Positions 1 to 5,521 of a DNA stretch of 5,881 nt are shown piece by piece (position 1 is the first letter of the stretch; each line of letters begins with the position of its first letter). Position numbers and translations under genes: made by a program. The stretch is taken from assembly GCA_020851855.1 (NCBI GenBank), contig JADZBY010000216.1:1-5881 (forward strand). The letters are read 5' to 3'. This DNA is from Anaerolineae bacterium (GTDB lineage: Bacteria; Chloroflexota; Anaerolineae; Aggregatilineales; UBA2796). The notes under the pieces were generated by a model that saw only the letters and a list, made by a program, of their open reading frames with translations, made no database searches and was not told where the DNA came from.

Positions 1-2
1 GC

Positions 3-230
3 GCGCAGCCAGTTACCATCACCTGTACACGCTTTGAAACGAACACGGCATCCTGGGGCGGCGCGGTGCTCAATCGCGGCAGTGGATCATTCAACATCCA
101 CCTGAGCCGCTTCGACGGGAACGTGGCGATAGGCTATGGCGGTGGCGCGATCTACGTAGAGGGCGGCGGGCCGGTTGAAGCCATGTACAACTGGTGGAGC
201 ACGGGTAGTCCGGCCATCAGTTATGGACCG
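3..230 (+). other. C-terminal end of right-handed beta-helix (Pmp-like) domain
   Basis: Translated from base 3, this stretch has the repeat style F-x-x-N-x-A with a following GGA(V/I): 'RFETNTASWGGAV' and later 'RFDGNVAIGYGGGAIYV'. It then gives 'YNWWSTGSP', which resembles the closing NWWG..GP motif of many secreted beta-helix proteins. About two rungs are visible; the rest lies upstream. This domain type is usually extracellular and serves as a stalk or adhesive scaffold, so it supports surface exposure of the whole protein. The role here is inferred. Confidence 0.7.
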
Positions 231-3200
231 AATACCATCGACACGGTGACCAGCAACGTGATGTTTGAGCCGGTTCGCGGCGATGACCCGACGCTGACCG
301 ATCCGCGCTGCCTGATCCCGCCGTTGCCGATGGCTACCGCCACCCCAAGCTCGACGCCCACACCCACGTTCACGTCGACCCCCACAGCCACCCGCACGCC
401 GACCTTTACTCGCACCCCAACCCGCACGCGCACCCCAACCCGCACGCGCACACCCACGCGCACCGCGACGGCGACGCGCACCGCCACGCGGACGCCTACG
501 CCCATCACGCCGACCCGAACCCGGACACCAACCCGCACGCCTTCGCCGATCACGCCGACACGGACGCCCACGCCATCCCGGACGCCAACCCGCACGCCGA
601 CAAGCGCTGCGATGCTGCCGCGGGCCGCGACTCCGCGCGCGGCGGAGGTGCAGTTCGTCGTGTACGTGCAGGAAGAGCCGACGCCGACGCTTGTGCCGAC
701 GCTCATGCCCACGCCGACGCTTACGCCCATCGCAGGGCCGGTCGAGACGCCTTCCGCCGCTTCAGCGCGCGTCGAGGGGGCGGCAACGGCAGAGATCGGT
801 GCGCCGGTCAATGTGGTCACCGAAGCGGGTGAAATCTACGTCGTGAGCGCGGACGGCGAAATCCTCACGCGCCTGACGCATGACAACCACTGGGACGACC
901 AGCCCGCCTGGTCGCCGGATGGCTCGCAGATCGCTTTCAGTTCGGAGCGCGGAAACGGGACGAACCTGTTCGTGATGAATGCGGACGGCTCCGGGCTGCG
1001 CGCGGTGGTCGAGGGCGGCGGCACGAACACCTATCCGAGCTGGTCGCCGGATGGCAACGCGCTGCTGTTCACCTCGACGCGGACTGGACAGCCGAACCTG
1101 TACCGCGTCGAGGTGGCGACGGGCGACATCACGCCGGTGACGGCGCTGAGCCTGGCGCATCAAGGCGCGTACTCGCCCGACGGCTCAAAGATCGTCTACG
1201 TGGGCGACGAGGGCGTGTGGCGGCTGTACGTGCTGGACGTCGGGACGAACGAGGCGCAGGCGCTGGACGAGGCCGTGTACGCGCAACGTCCGGCCTGGAC
1301 GGCGGACGGCAAGCAGATCGTGTACACATCGTTCCGCGATGGACAGGCGGAGCTATACGTCATCGGCGTGAACGGCGACGGTGGGCACGCGCTGACCGAG
1401 AATCCGGCTCGCGACGACGCGCCGAGCGTGGCGGCGGACGCGCGCATCGCCTTCACATCCGACCGGGACGGGTACGCCGGGCTGTACGTGAGGAGCGACG
1501 AGGGAGCAGTGGAGCGGCGTGCGCCGGGCCTGTGGGCGAGCCACCCGGCCTGGTCGCCGGACGGCAGGACCATCGCCTTTGCGGGCAACAGCGCGCCGGT
1601 GGTCGAGCGGCTGATGGAAGCGCCGGTGGACGAGCCGCCGCCGTGCCCGACCGATGCGCCTGCGATGCGCGTGGTGTGTTACGAGTACGATGGCTTAAGT
1701 CGGCTAACGGCGGCGAAGGACTGGCAGGCTGGCGCACTGACGCGCTTCTACCAGTACGCCTATGACCTGCGCAGCAACCGTACCGAGGCCCGGCTGGACA
1801 TGGGCGGCGACGTCCAACAGTTATCATACACCTATGACGCGACCAACCGCCTGACAGGCATGGCGCACGTTGGCGTGCCGAACTCGGCGGTGTGGCTGAC
1901 CTACGATGCAAACGGCAACCTGACAAACGACGGCGCGCTGACGTACACCTACGACGCGGCGAACCGGCTGCGCGCGGTGAACGACGGCGCGCTGGAGCAA
2001 CTTCTGGACTACGACGCGCTGGGCAACCGGGTGCGGCAGACGCTTGTGCAGCCCGGCCAACCGACGCTGACGACCGATTACCTGCTCGACATCCGCACCG
2101 ACCTGTCGCAACTCCTGCGCGAGACGACAACAGGCGGCCCGACGACCGACGACACCTGGTACATGCTCGGCCTGGACATCATCGGGCAGCAGCGAAACGG
2201 CGCGTGGTCGTACTTCGGCTACGATGGCCTCGGCTCGGTGCGCCACCTGACCGACGAGTACGGCAGCATCACGGCGCGCATGAGTTATGACCCATACGGC
2301 GCGCCCATCCAGCCCACCACTACCTCGTCGCTCGGCTTCACGGGCGAGCTGACCGACCCGACCGGCCTCGTCTACCTGCGCGCCCGCACCTACAACCCCG
2401 CACTCGGCATCTTCACCAGCCGCGACCCGGTGCTGGGTGTGGCCGGTCTGAGCGCGAGCTACAACGGGTATGGGTACGTGCACGGGAATCCGGTGAACTA
2501 TCGGGACCCAAGCGGAGAATTCATCGTTCCCCTGATCCTGTGGGGTCTGTTCGGTCTCTTTGCGGCTCAGACAGTCACTACCTGGGCCGATGCAGCCCAT
2601 CAGTTCCAGGTCAAGACGGCCTGGGAAGGCCAGGATTGGCAGCAAGCCCTGAATAGTCTGGACGTGGAGAGCATAAGGCACAGCGGCCGTGTCGGATTCT
2701 CAGTCGCCGCCTTGGCACTTGCAGGAGGACTGGGTGCGCAGTTCGTACTCTGGAATCTTGCTGCACTGAACACCATCGGCATTAGCCAGGGCATCGGCTC
2801 ACTCGCGTTTACCCAGGCTGTCCGTGCGGCCATGTGGAACGTGGGCGGGACACTGGTTCTTGAAAGTTTGACCTACCATGCAGTGGAGCAATTCCAAGAT
2901 ACCCCTGCCATCGACGTCGACCTGTTGCTTCGTAATGAGAGCCGCAATCCGCTACTGGCGGTCATGTTCCTCGCCGACTTCGCCTTCGGCGCCTATGAGG
3001 CATTTCAGGCAGATGGAGGGTGGCTGGCCGCTAGGGCGCAGTGGAGTCGTAATACCCAACCTGGTCCCAAGTTACTCCCAGCACCACGCATTGCAGGTCT
3101 TCTACCTCGACCTGTGCCGCGAGGCTTTGCCTCAAGAGAGCAATATGAGGCCTTCATATTCGACCTGAAGCGCGCCCTGCAGCAAGGAGGTGCGTCTGAT

Positions 3201-3518
3201 GTGACAGTAGCATTCCAGGGGAGTTCAGTCACAGGTGTTGGGTTCCGCACTGGACAGCCATTCGATGTGGGGCGGGTCAGCGACTTCGACATTGCCCTTG
3301 CAAGTCCATCCTTATTTCTACAGGCAAGAAATGCGAATATCCAAATACGAGGAGGCATCAGAACTCGCCCACTGAGTCGGTATGACCTCAGTACTCTTGG
3401 TATCGATCCTGCTGCGCTAAAGGCACTTGAGATGCAGGCTGGACGCCCAGTAAACTACATGATATACCGTTCTCTTGAAGAGGCGACAAGAAACAAGCCG
3501 AGCTTTATCGCCCCATGA
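3..3518 (+). CDS. RHS-repeat polymorphic toxin, 5' partial, with NTase-like C-terminal toxin
   Basis: The frame is open from the left edge (codons from base 3), so the true start lies upstream. The GTG at 66 is merely the first start-like codon and sits inside a beta-helix repeat. Order of parts: beta-helix end, Thr/Pro/Arg stalk (330-605), a second shorter TP stretch (about 675-750), six-bladed TolB-like propeller (about 828-1607), YD repeats and RHS core (1677-2516), hydrophobic linker (2520-3060), and a putative nucleotidyltransferase toxin (3117-3515). In known RHS proteins the YD repeats form a shell around the C-terminal toxin, which is cut free near the DPxG motif. Here DP occurs at 2424-2429 and DPSG at 2505-2516, matching the paired-DP arrangement around that site. 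The RHS part is only about 280 residues, short for a closed shell. The protein is probably secreted or surface-displayed, but its signal lies outside the window. A putative immunity gene follows 22 bases after the stop. The RHS assignment is very sure; the toxin activity is inferred. Confidence 0.95.
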   Translation, partial: AQPVTITCTRFETNTASWGGAVLNRGSGSFNIHLSRFDGNVAIGYGGGAIYVEGGGPVEAMYNWWSTGSPAISYGPNTIDTVTSNVMFEPVRGDDPTLTDPRCLIPPLPMATATPSSTPTPTFTSTPTATRTPTFTRTPTRTRTPTRTRTPTRTATATRTATRTPTPITPTRTRTPTRTPSPITPTRTPTPSRTPTRTPTSAAMLPRAATPRAAEVQFVVYVQEEPTPTLVPTLMPTPTLTPIAGPVETPSAASARVEGAATAEIGAPVNVVTEAGEIYVVSADGEILTRLTHDNHWDDQPAWSPDGSQIAFSSERGNGTNLFVMNADGSGLRAVVEGGGTNTYPSWSPDGNALLFTSTRTGQPNLYRVEVATGDITPVTALSLAHQGAYSPDGSKIVYVGDEGVWRLYVLDVGTNEAQALDEAVYAQRPAWTADGKQIVYTSFRDGQAELYVIGVNGDGGHALTENPARDDAPSVAADARIAFTSDRDGYAGLYVRSDEGAVERRAPGLWASHPAWSPDGRTIAFAGNSAPVVERLMEAPVDEPPPCPTDAPAMRVVCYEYDGLSRLTAAKDWQAGALTRFYQYAYDLRSNRTEARLDMGGDVQQLSYTYDATNRLTGMAHVGVPNSAVWLTYDANGNLTNDGALTYTYDAANRLRAVNDGALEQLLDYDALGNRVRQTLVQPGQPTLTTDYLLDIRTDLSQLLRETTTGGPTTDDTWYMLGLDIIGQQRNGAWSYFGYDGLGSVRHLTDEYGSITARMSYDPYGAPIQPTTTSSLGFTGELTDPTGLVYLRARTYNPALGIFTSRDPVLGVAGLSASYNGYGYVHGNPVNYRDPSGEFIVPLILWGLFGLFAAQTVTTWADAAHQFQVKTAWEGQDWQQALNSLDVESIRHSGRVGFSVAALALAGGLGAQFVLWNLAALNTIGISQGIGSLAFTQAVRAAMWNVGGTLVLESLTYHAVEQFQDTPAIDVDLLLRNESRNPLLAVMFLADFAFGAYEAFQADGGWLAARAQWSRNTQPGPKLLPAPRIAGLLPRPVPRGFASREQYEAFIFDLKRALQQGGASDVTVAFQGSSVTGVGFRTGQPFDVGRVSDFDIALASPSLFLQARNANIQIRGGIRTRPLSRYDLSTLGIDPAALKALEMQAGRPVNYMIYRSLEEATRNKPSFIAP
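330..605 (+). repeat. Thr/Pro/Arg-rich low-complexity stalk
   Basis: About 92 residues consist almost entirely of T, P, R, A and S in patterns such as TPTRTRTPTRT and TPTPITPTRT. At DNA level an 18-base unit encoding RTPTRT occurs twice exactly in tandem (411-428 and 429-446) and continues in decayed form. A second TP-rich patch lies at about 675-750. Such stretches link domains of secreted proteins as extended, often glycosylated spacers. The tandem DNA repeats make length variation by slippage likely. The long antisense reading frame here (VGVRVGV type) is only its mirror image. Confidence 0.9.
828..1607 (+). other. TolB-like PD40 beta-propeller domain (six blades)
   Basis: Six blade motifs occur at regular spacing: WSPDG at 909, WSPDG at 1041, YSPDG at 1170, WTADG at 1296, a degenerate SVAAD at 1425, and WSPDG at 1551. 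The steps are 126-132 bases, about 42-44 residues, the usual length of a PD40/TolB blade. Each is followed by (I/L)xF(S/T)S.R.G and (L/A)(Y/F)V-type strands, as in TolB. Six blades would close one propeller. It probably mediates protein or envelope contact. It sits where other RHS proteins have further YD repeats, so its role in toxin delivery is open. Confidence 0.88.
1677..2516 (+). other. YD repeats and RHS-associated core domain
   Basis: The domain begins at 'CYEYDGLSRLTAA' and carries YD-type repeats: YAYDLRSNR, YTYDATNRL, LTYDANGNL, YTYDAANRL, LDYDALGNRV. The RHS core follows, with YFGYDGLGSVRHLTD, MSYDPYGAP, LGFTGELTDPTGLVYLRAR, YNPALGIFTSRDP and NGYGYVHGNP, closing with DPSG (2505-2516). 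The last part is the conserved border after which RHS proteins diverge into their toxin. The two Asp-Pro sites (D codons at 2424 and 2505) lie 27 residues apart. In enterobacterial RHS proteins the related DPxG...DPxG pair forms the self-cleavage site; here the first one reads DPVLG, with one extra residue. Confidence 0.95.
2520..3060 (+). other. Variable hydrophobic linker between RHS core and toxin
   Basis: Immediately after DPSG the protein turns hydrophobic: 'FIVPLILWGLFGLFAAQTV' (2520-2576), then a stretch around VAALALAGGLGAQFVLW (2691-2766), then LLAVMFLADFAFGAYEAF (about 2949-3005). Three hydrophobic helices between core and toxin are common in polymorphic toxins, where such segments are thought to aid membrane passage or be packed inside the shell. 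No named domain is recognised. Base composition drops here from the GC-rich backbone. Confidence 0.6.
3117..3515 (+). other. Putative nucleotidyltransferase-fold toxin domain
   Basis: The C-terminal ~130 residues contain a GSS motif (3219-3227) followed by TGVGFRTGQPFDVGR and then SDFDIAL, with aspartates at 3282 and 3288. A Gly-Ser pair followed about 20 residues later by D-x-D is the signature of the polymerase-beta-like nucleotidyltransferase fold. A later segment, 'GRPVNYMIYRS', gives the final strand and helix. Toxins with this fold modify tRNA or proteins by adding nucleotides; which target applies here cannot be read from sequence. The position at the variable end of an RHS protein, directly before a small acidic gene, supports a toxin role. 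A diverged DxD with another activity remains possible. Confidence 0.65.
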
Positions 3519-3526
3519 TTGTTCCC

Positions 3527-3535
3527 GAGGGAGGA
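3527..3535 (+). promoter_or_regulatory. Ribosome binding site of first immunity gene
   Basis: GAGGGAGGA contains the core GGAGG (3530-3534), six bases before ATG 3541. It selects this ATG over the in-frame upstream ATG at 3475, which lies inside the toxin gene with no comparable site. Confidence 0.8.
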
Positions 3536-3540
3536 CTAAG

Positions 3541-3891
3541 ATGCATAGTTCATGTTTGTTTGGCTTCTCGATGATCAGTCTGGAGGACGCTGCCCAGCAA
3601 TTGCAGCAGGTAATCGGAAGAGATGCTGTGGAACATGAAAGCATGTACAGAGGAGTGTACTACTCGTTTCAAAGTCCTCAAGATGATCCCGAGGAATTCG
3701 TCCTCCAACTCAACGAGGATCCACTGGGCGAGGGCGACGAGCGGTGGCTTGAAATTGATCATAAGGACTTTGGTGTCCTTCTATACGTTAATTGCACTGA
3801 ACGTGCAACCGAGATTGAGGTCAACATCATCTCAGCAGTCGATGGAGCCGCGTTGTTGAGCCGAAAAGATGATGTAAAGGGGTGTGCTTAA
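3541..3891 (+). CDS. Putative immunity protein for NTase-like toxin
   Basis: This 116-residue protein begins at ATG 3541, 22 bases after the toxin stop, with a good ribosome site. The frame is open further upstream to ATG 3475, but that start overlaps the toxin gene by 44 bases and lacks a ribosome site. The protein is strongly acidic (23 Asp/Glu against 8 Lys/Arg by hand count), without signal peptide or membrane segment, so it is probably cytoplasmic. The acidic patches (QDDPEE, NEDPLGEGDE) are typical of proteins that bind nucleic-acid-acting or nucleotide-binding toxins. The middle reads as alternating strands (EFVLQLNED, WLEID, GVLLYVN, EIEVNII). I do not recognise the family. The immunity role rests on position, size and charge. 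It is less GC-rich than the RHS backbone, like the toxin end before it. Confidence 0.8.
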   Translation: MHSSCLFGFSMISLEDAAQQLQQVIGRDAVEHESMYRGVYYSFQSPQDDPEEFVLQLNEDPLGEGDERWLEIDHKDFGVLLYVNCTERATEIEVNIISAVDGAALLSRKDDVKGCA

Positions 3892-3936
3892 GAGAGTTCA
3901 GAGTTAGAGGGCAGTCTCATGAGGACCATCAAATGA

Positions 3937-5073
3937 TTGGTGAAGTTCACGCTGGAAATCTGGATCGGTGTGCCGCTCCAGCCCACCACTACCTCATCGC
4001 TCGGCTTCACGGGCGAGTTGACCGACCCGCTGGGCCTCGTCGACCTGCGCGCCCGCACCTACAACTCCACGCTCGGCATCTTCACCCAGCGCGACCCGGT
4101 GCTGGGCATCGCCGGCCTGAGCGCGTCGTACAACGGCTACGGCTATGTGCACGGGAATCCGACAAATTATACAGACCCCAGCGGGGAATTTGCTTGGCTA
4201 GCGCTCATCGGCATCATTGTGGGGGCCATCTACATCAACGACTGGCGAGGCCAAACCTACGCCAATCAGATGCAGGGTATGTCCTTCTGGGACGCGGTCA
4301 GCTACGCCAACAATCGTCCCTGTCCATTATGTGAAACGGTGCTGTCCATCGCCTTCCCCTTCCTGGACACTGCGTTCAGTGCACGCGATTTTGGCTATGA
4401 ACTCAGTCAGGGCAATATAGATGTACTGTCGCTCCTCGCGCTGCTGCCGCTTCTCGACAAGAAGAGTATGCAAGCCGCTGACGACGTGGCAGCGATGGTA
4501 AAACGTGGGCTGCGTCAGGGGCTGGATGACCTTCCTTCCAGCATCGATACACCCGCCGAGCAGCTATTCAGCAACAATTTCCAGGTGGATGAAGCAGGGC
4601 GCATTCGCGTCGGGCGTGGTGATCAGCCGGATTTTGGAGCTTCACTGCGCAGGAGACGCGCGTGGTATAGTGATGCTGAATTTAGCCTATCAGAAGAAGC
4701 GCGAGCATCGCTTAGGCGCATATTCGATGACTACCCAACATATTCCGCCAAATGCGATATATGTGCCGATCAGGTCATTAGCATCCTCCGCAGAGAAGGG
4801 ATCGATGCAGAAATTGTGCGTATTCAAAATCCCATCATCGGAACGTCTAGACCACCTTTCTTAACCCTGAAAGAACCTTTGCAACGCCCGATCCGCCGCG
4901 GCTTATCCCCGACGATCATAGGAGAAGGCTTTCACGATACAGTGCATCTCAAAGGTTTTGATCTTTACCTTGATTCGCTGGTATATGAGCGGCTGGGCCT
5001 TCATCCAGTAGATTGGGTGACATATAGTCACTGGTGGGAATACCCTGACGCGATTGAACGCTCGCTGCGGTGA
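3937..5073 (+). CDS. Displaced RHS core tip with papain-like toxin (orphan cassette)
   Basis: This 378-residue frame begins at TTG 3937 or GTG 3940; a TGA at 3934-3936 closes the frame upstream, so it cannot be longer. There is only a GAGG at 3921-3924 as a weak ribosome site. Residues ~11-83 repeat the end of the main RHS core (LGFTGELTDP, RDPVLG, NGYGYVHGNP, DPSGEF). Then comes a different hydrophobic linker: 'FAWLALIGIIVGAIYI', a CPLC motif (4321-4332), and LSLLALLPLLDKK, a segment common before toxins. The C-terminal ~110 residues look like a toxin with KCDICADQ (Cys 273, 276), GFHDTVHLKGFD (His 333, 337; Asp 342) and D346. It lacks the N-terminal delivery parts, so it is probably a silent tip that becomes active after recombination into the main gene. 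This matches the orphan rhs-CT arrangement known in enterobacteria. Low-level translation is possible. Confidence 0.85.
   Translation: MVKFTLEIWIGVPLQPTTTSSLGFTGELTDPLGLVDLRARTYNSTLGIFTQRDPVLGIAGLSASYNGYGYVHGNPTNYTDPSGEFAWLALIGIIVGAIYINDWRGQTYANQMQGMSFWDAVSYANNRPCPLCETVLSIAFPFLDTAFSARDFGYELSQGNIDVLSLLALLPLLDKKSMQAADDVAAMVKRGLRQGLDDLPSSIDTPAEQLFSNNFQVDEAGRIRVGRGDQPDFGASLRRRRAWYSDAEFSLSEEARASLRRIFDDYPTYSAKCDICADQVISILRREGIDAEIVRIQNPIIGTSRPPFLTLKEPLQRPIRRGLSPTIIGEGFHDTVHLKGFDLYLDSLVYERLGLHPVDWVTYSHWWEYPDAIERSLR
3967..4190 (+). repeat. Direct repeat of RHS core end (copy of 2298-2521)
   Basis: Bases 2298-2521 and 3967-4190 align without gaps at a constant offset of 1669. Over the 218 bases from 2304/3973 I count 34 differences by hand, about 84% identity. 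Both copies end at the same GAATT inside DPSGEF, after which the sequences are unrelated. The repeat provides homology for swapping the toxin tip. Confidence 0.93.
4660..5070 (+). other. Putative papain-like cysteine toxin domain
   Basis: 'KCDICADQVISILRREGIDAEIVRI' has the look of the catalytic-Cys helix and first strand of papain-fold toxins (Tox-PL type), where Cys starts a helix ending in (L)xxxGI. The Cys codons are at 4753 and 4762. About 60 residues later comes GFHDTVHL (His codons 4933 and 4945) and then GFDLYLDSLVY (Asp codons 4960 and 4972), in the C-H-D order of that fold. Such toxins act as peptidases, deamidases or glutaminases. Which Cys and His would be catalytic cannot be decided by eye. 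The domain ends 'HWWEYPDAIERSLR'. Exact domain limits are approximate. Confidence 0.55.
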
Positions 5074-5080
5074 CGGACCG

Positions 5081-5097
5081 CGCCAGCACCGCTGGTG
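5081..5097 (+). other. Short hairpin between toxin 2 and immunity 2
   Basis: CGCCAGC and GCTGGTG pair as a 7-bp stem with one G-T pair and the loop ACC. It lies 8-24 bases after the toxin stop. No T-run follows, so it is not a normal terminator; it may stabilise mRNA or be chance in GC-rich DNA. Confidence 0.3.
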
Positions 5098-5150
5098 GTG
5101 GGGACAGTCATCGAAGGGGTACTTATCCAGTGACCGTATGAACGTGAAAC

Positions 5151-5160
5151 AAGGAGGTGA
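5151..5160 (+). promoter_or_regulatory. Perfect Shine-Dalgarno of second immunity gene
   Basis: AAGGAGGTGA is a ten-base perfect complement to the usual 16S rRNA 3' tail, four bases before ATG 5165. It fixes the start there rather than at ATG 5138 or 5054. It is far stronger than anything before the cassette's toxin frame, suggesting the immunity protein is made even if the toxin is silent. Confidence 0.88.
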
Positions 5161-5164
5161 AACC

Positions 5165-5476
5165 ATGAATACCGACCTCGTAGTGGGAGTTATTGATCTG
5201 CTAACGCAGATTCGTGCCAGATCTAGCATGTATATTTCCTCGCCAAGCGGTTGCGTAGATTTCCTAAGCGGGTTTAGAGCAGCTTGCGGTATTTGTCAAG
5301 TCGCCCCTCCTGGGCTAGATGTGCAGGTATCTGTCACGATGTCCCGAGGATGGACATGGGCGGCTGTGACTCCCATTGTAGAGATGGAGCAGCGTGGACT
5401 TAACGAACGTGAAATCATTCAGGAATTGATCAGCATCGAAATTGACGCTTGGCAGCGCTTGCTTAAGAGCAAGTAG
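5165..5476 (+). CDS. Putative immunity protein for papain-like toxin
   Basis: This 103-residue protein begins at ATG 5165 under a perfect Shine-Dalgarno. The frame is open back to ATG 5054, but that would overlap the toxin stop and add a low-complexity tail (HRWWWGQ), so it is unlikely. The N-terminal part 'VIDLLTQIRARSSMYI' followed by CVDFLSGFRAACGI resembles an I-R-x-R-(P/S)-x-MYI plus L..FL.G(Y/F) pattern that I have seen in small putative immunity proteins, but I cannot name the family. The end is helical (MEQRGLNEREIIQELISIEIDAWQRLL). There is no signal peptide or membrane helix, so it should be cytoplasmic. It sits 91 bases after the toxin and 45 bases before the next RHS fragment, the usual place for immunity genes in tip arrays. 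Confidence 0.8.
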   Translation: MNTDLVVGVIDLLTQIRARSSMYISSPSGCVDFLSGFRAACGICQVAPPGLDVQVSVTMSRGWTWAAVTPIVEMEQRGLNEREIIQELISIEIDAWQRLLKSK

Positions 5477-5484
5477 AATGACGA

Positions 5485-5497
5485 TGCACAATGTGCA
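5485..5497 (+). other. Small inverted repeat after second immunity gene
   Basis: TGCAC-AAT-GTGCA is a 5-bp stem with a 3-base loop, 9 bases after the stop. GTGCAA (5493-5498) can alternatively pair with TTGCAC (5514-5519) right at the border of the next RHS fragment. Neither has a T-run. It could be a weak transcript end or a remnant of the insertion junction; chance is possible. Confidence 0.25.
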
Positions 5498-5521
5498 ATT
5501 CGGGTGAGTTAAGTTGCACTT

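Noticed and set aside
411..600. CRISPR-like appearance of regular short repeats
   Set aside because: The repeats are contiguous, of 18 bases or less, in frame, and without unique spacers of constant length; they encode a TP stalk.
221..820. Minus-strand frame rich in VGVRVGV
   Set aside because: It is the complement of the Thr/Pro/Arg repeats, with no ribosome site and no plausible protein features.
1217..1765. 182-residue + strand frame inside the propeller
   Set aside because: Its Arg/Gly/Ala-rich composition is typical of an out-of-frame reading of GC-rich DNA; the frame carrying WSPDG blades is the real one.
1824..2681. 285-residue open frame on the minus strand across the RHS core
   Set aside because: It is a mirror of a GC-rich coding region. 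The + strand has clear YD/RHS motifs, and the same antisense frame reappears at 5315-5755 only because the core is duplicated.
3475..3540. Longer start for the first immunity gene at ATG 3475
   Set aside because: It would overlap the toxin gene by 44 bases and has no ribosome site, whereas ATG 3541 has GGAGG six bases upstream.
3940..3960. Similarity of the junction before 3967 (AAGTTCACGCTGG) to the one before 5522 (AAGTTGCACTTGACGCGCTGG)
   Set aside because: The match needs gaps and is short; it is not convincing as a shared attachment site.
3882..4334. 150-residue + strand frame overlapping the second cassette start
   Set aside because: It reads the RHS core copy out of frame (Arg/His/Pro-rich), while the other frame gives the conserved core motifs.
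5137..5142. TATGAA as a possible -10 box for the second immunity gene
   Set aside because: There is no acceptable -35 at the right distance; a single AT-rich hexamer is not enough.
5054..5164. Longer start for the second immunity gene at ATG 5054 or 5138
   Set aside because: The perfect AAGGAGGTGA sits before ATG 5165, and the extra residues are low-complexity and overlap the toxin stop.
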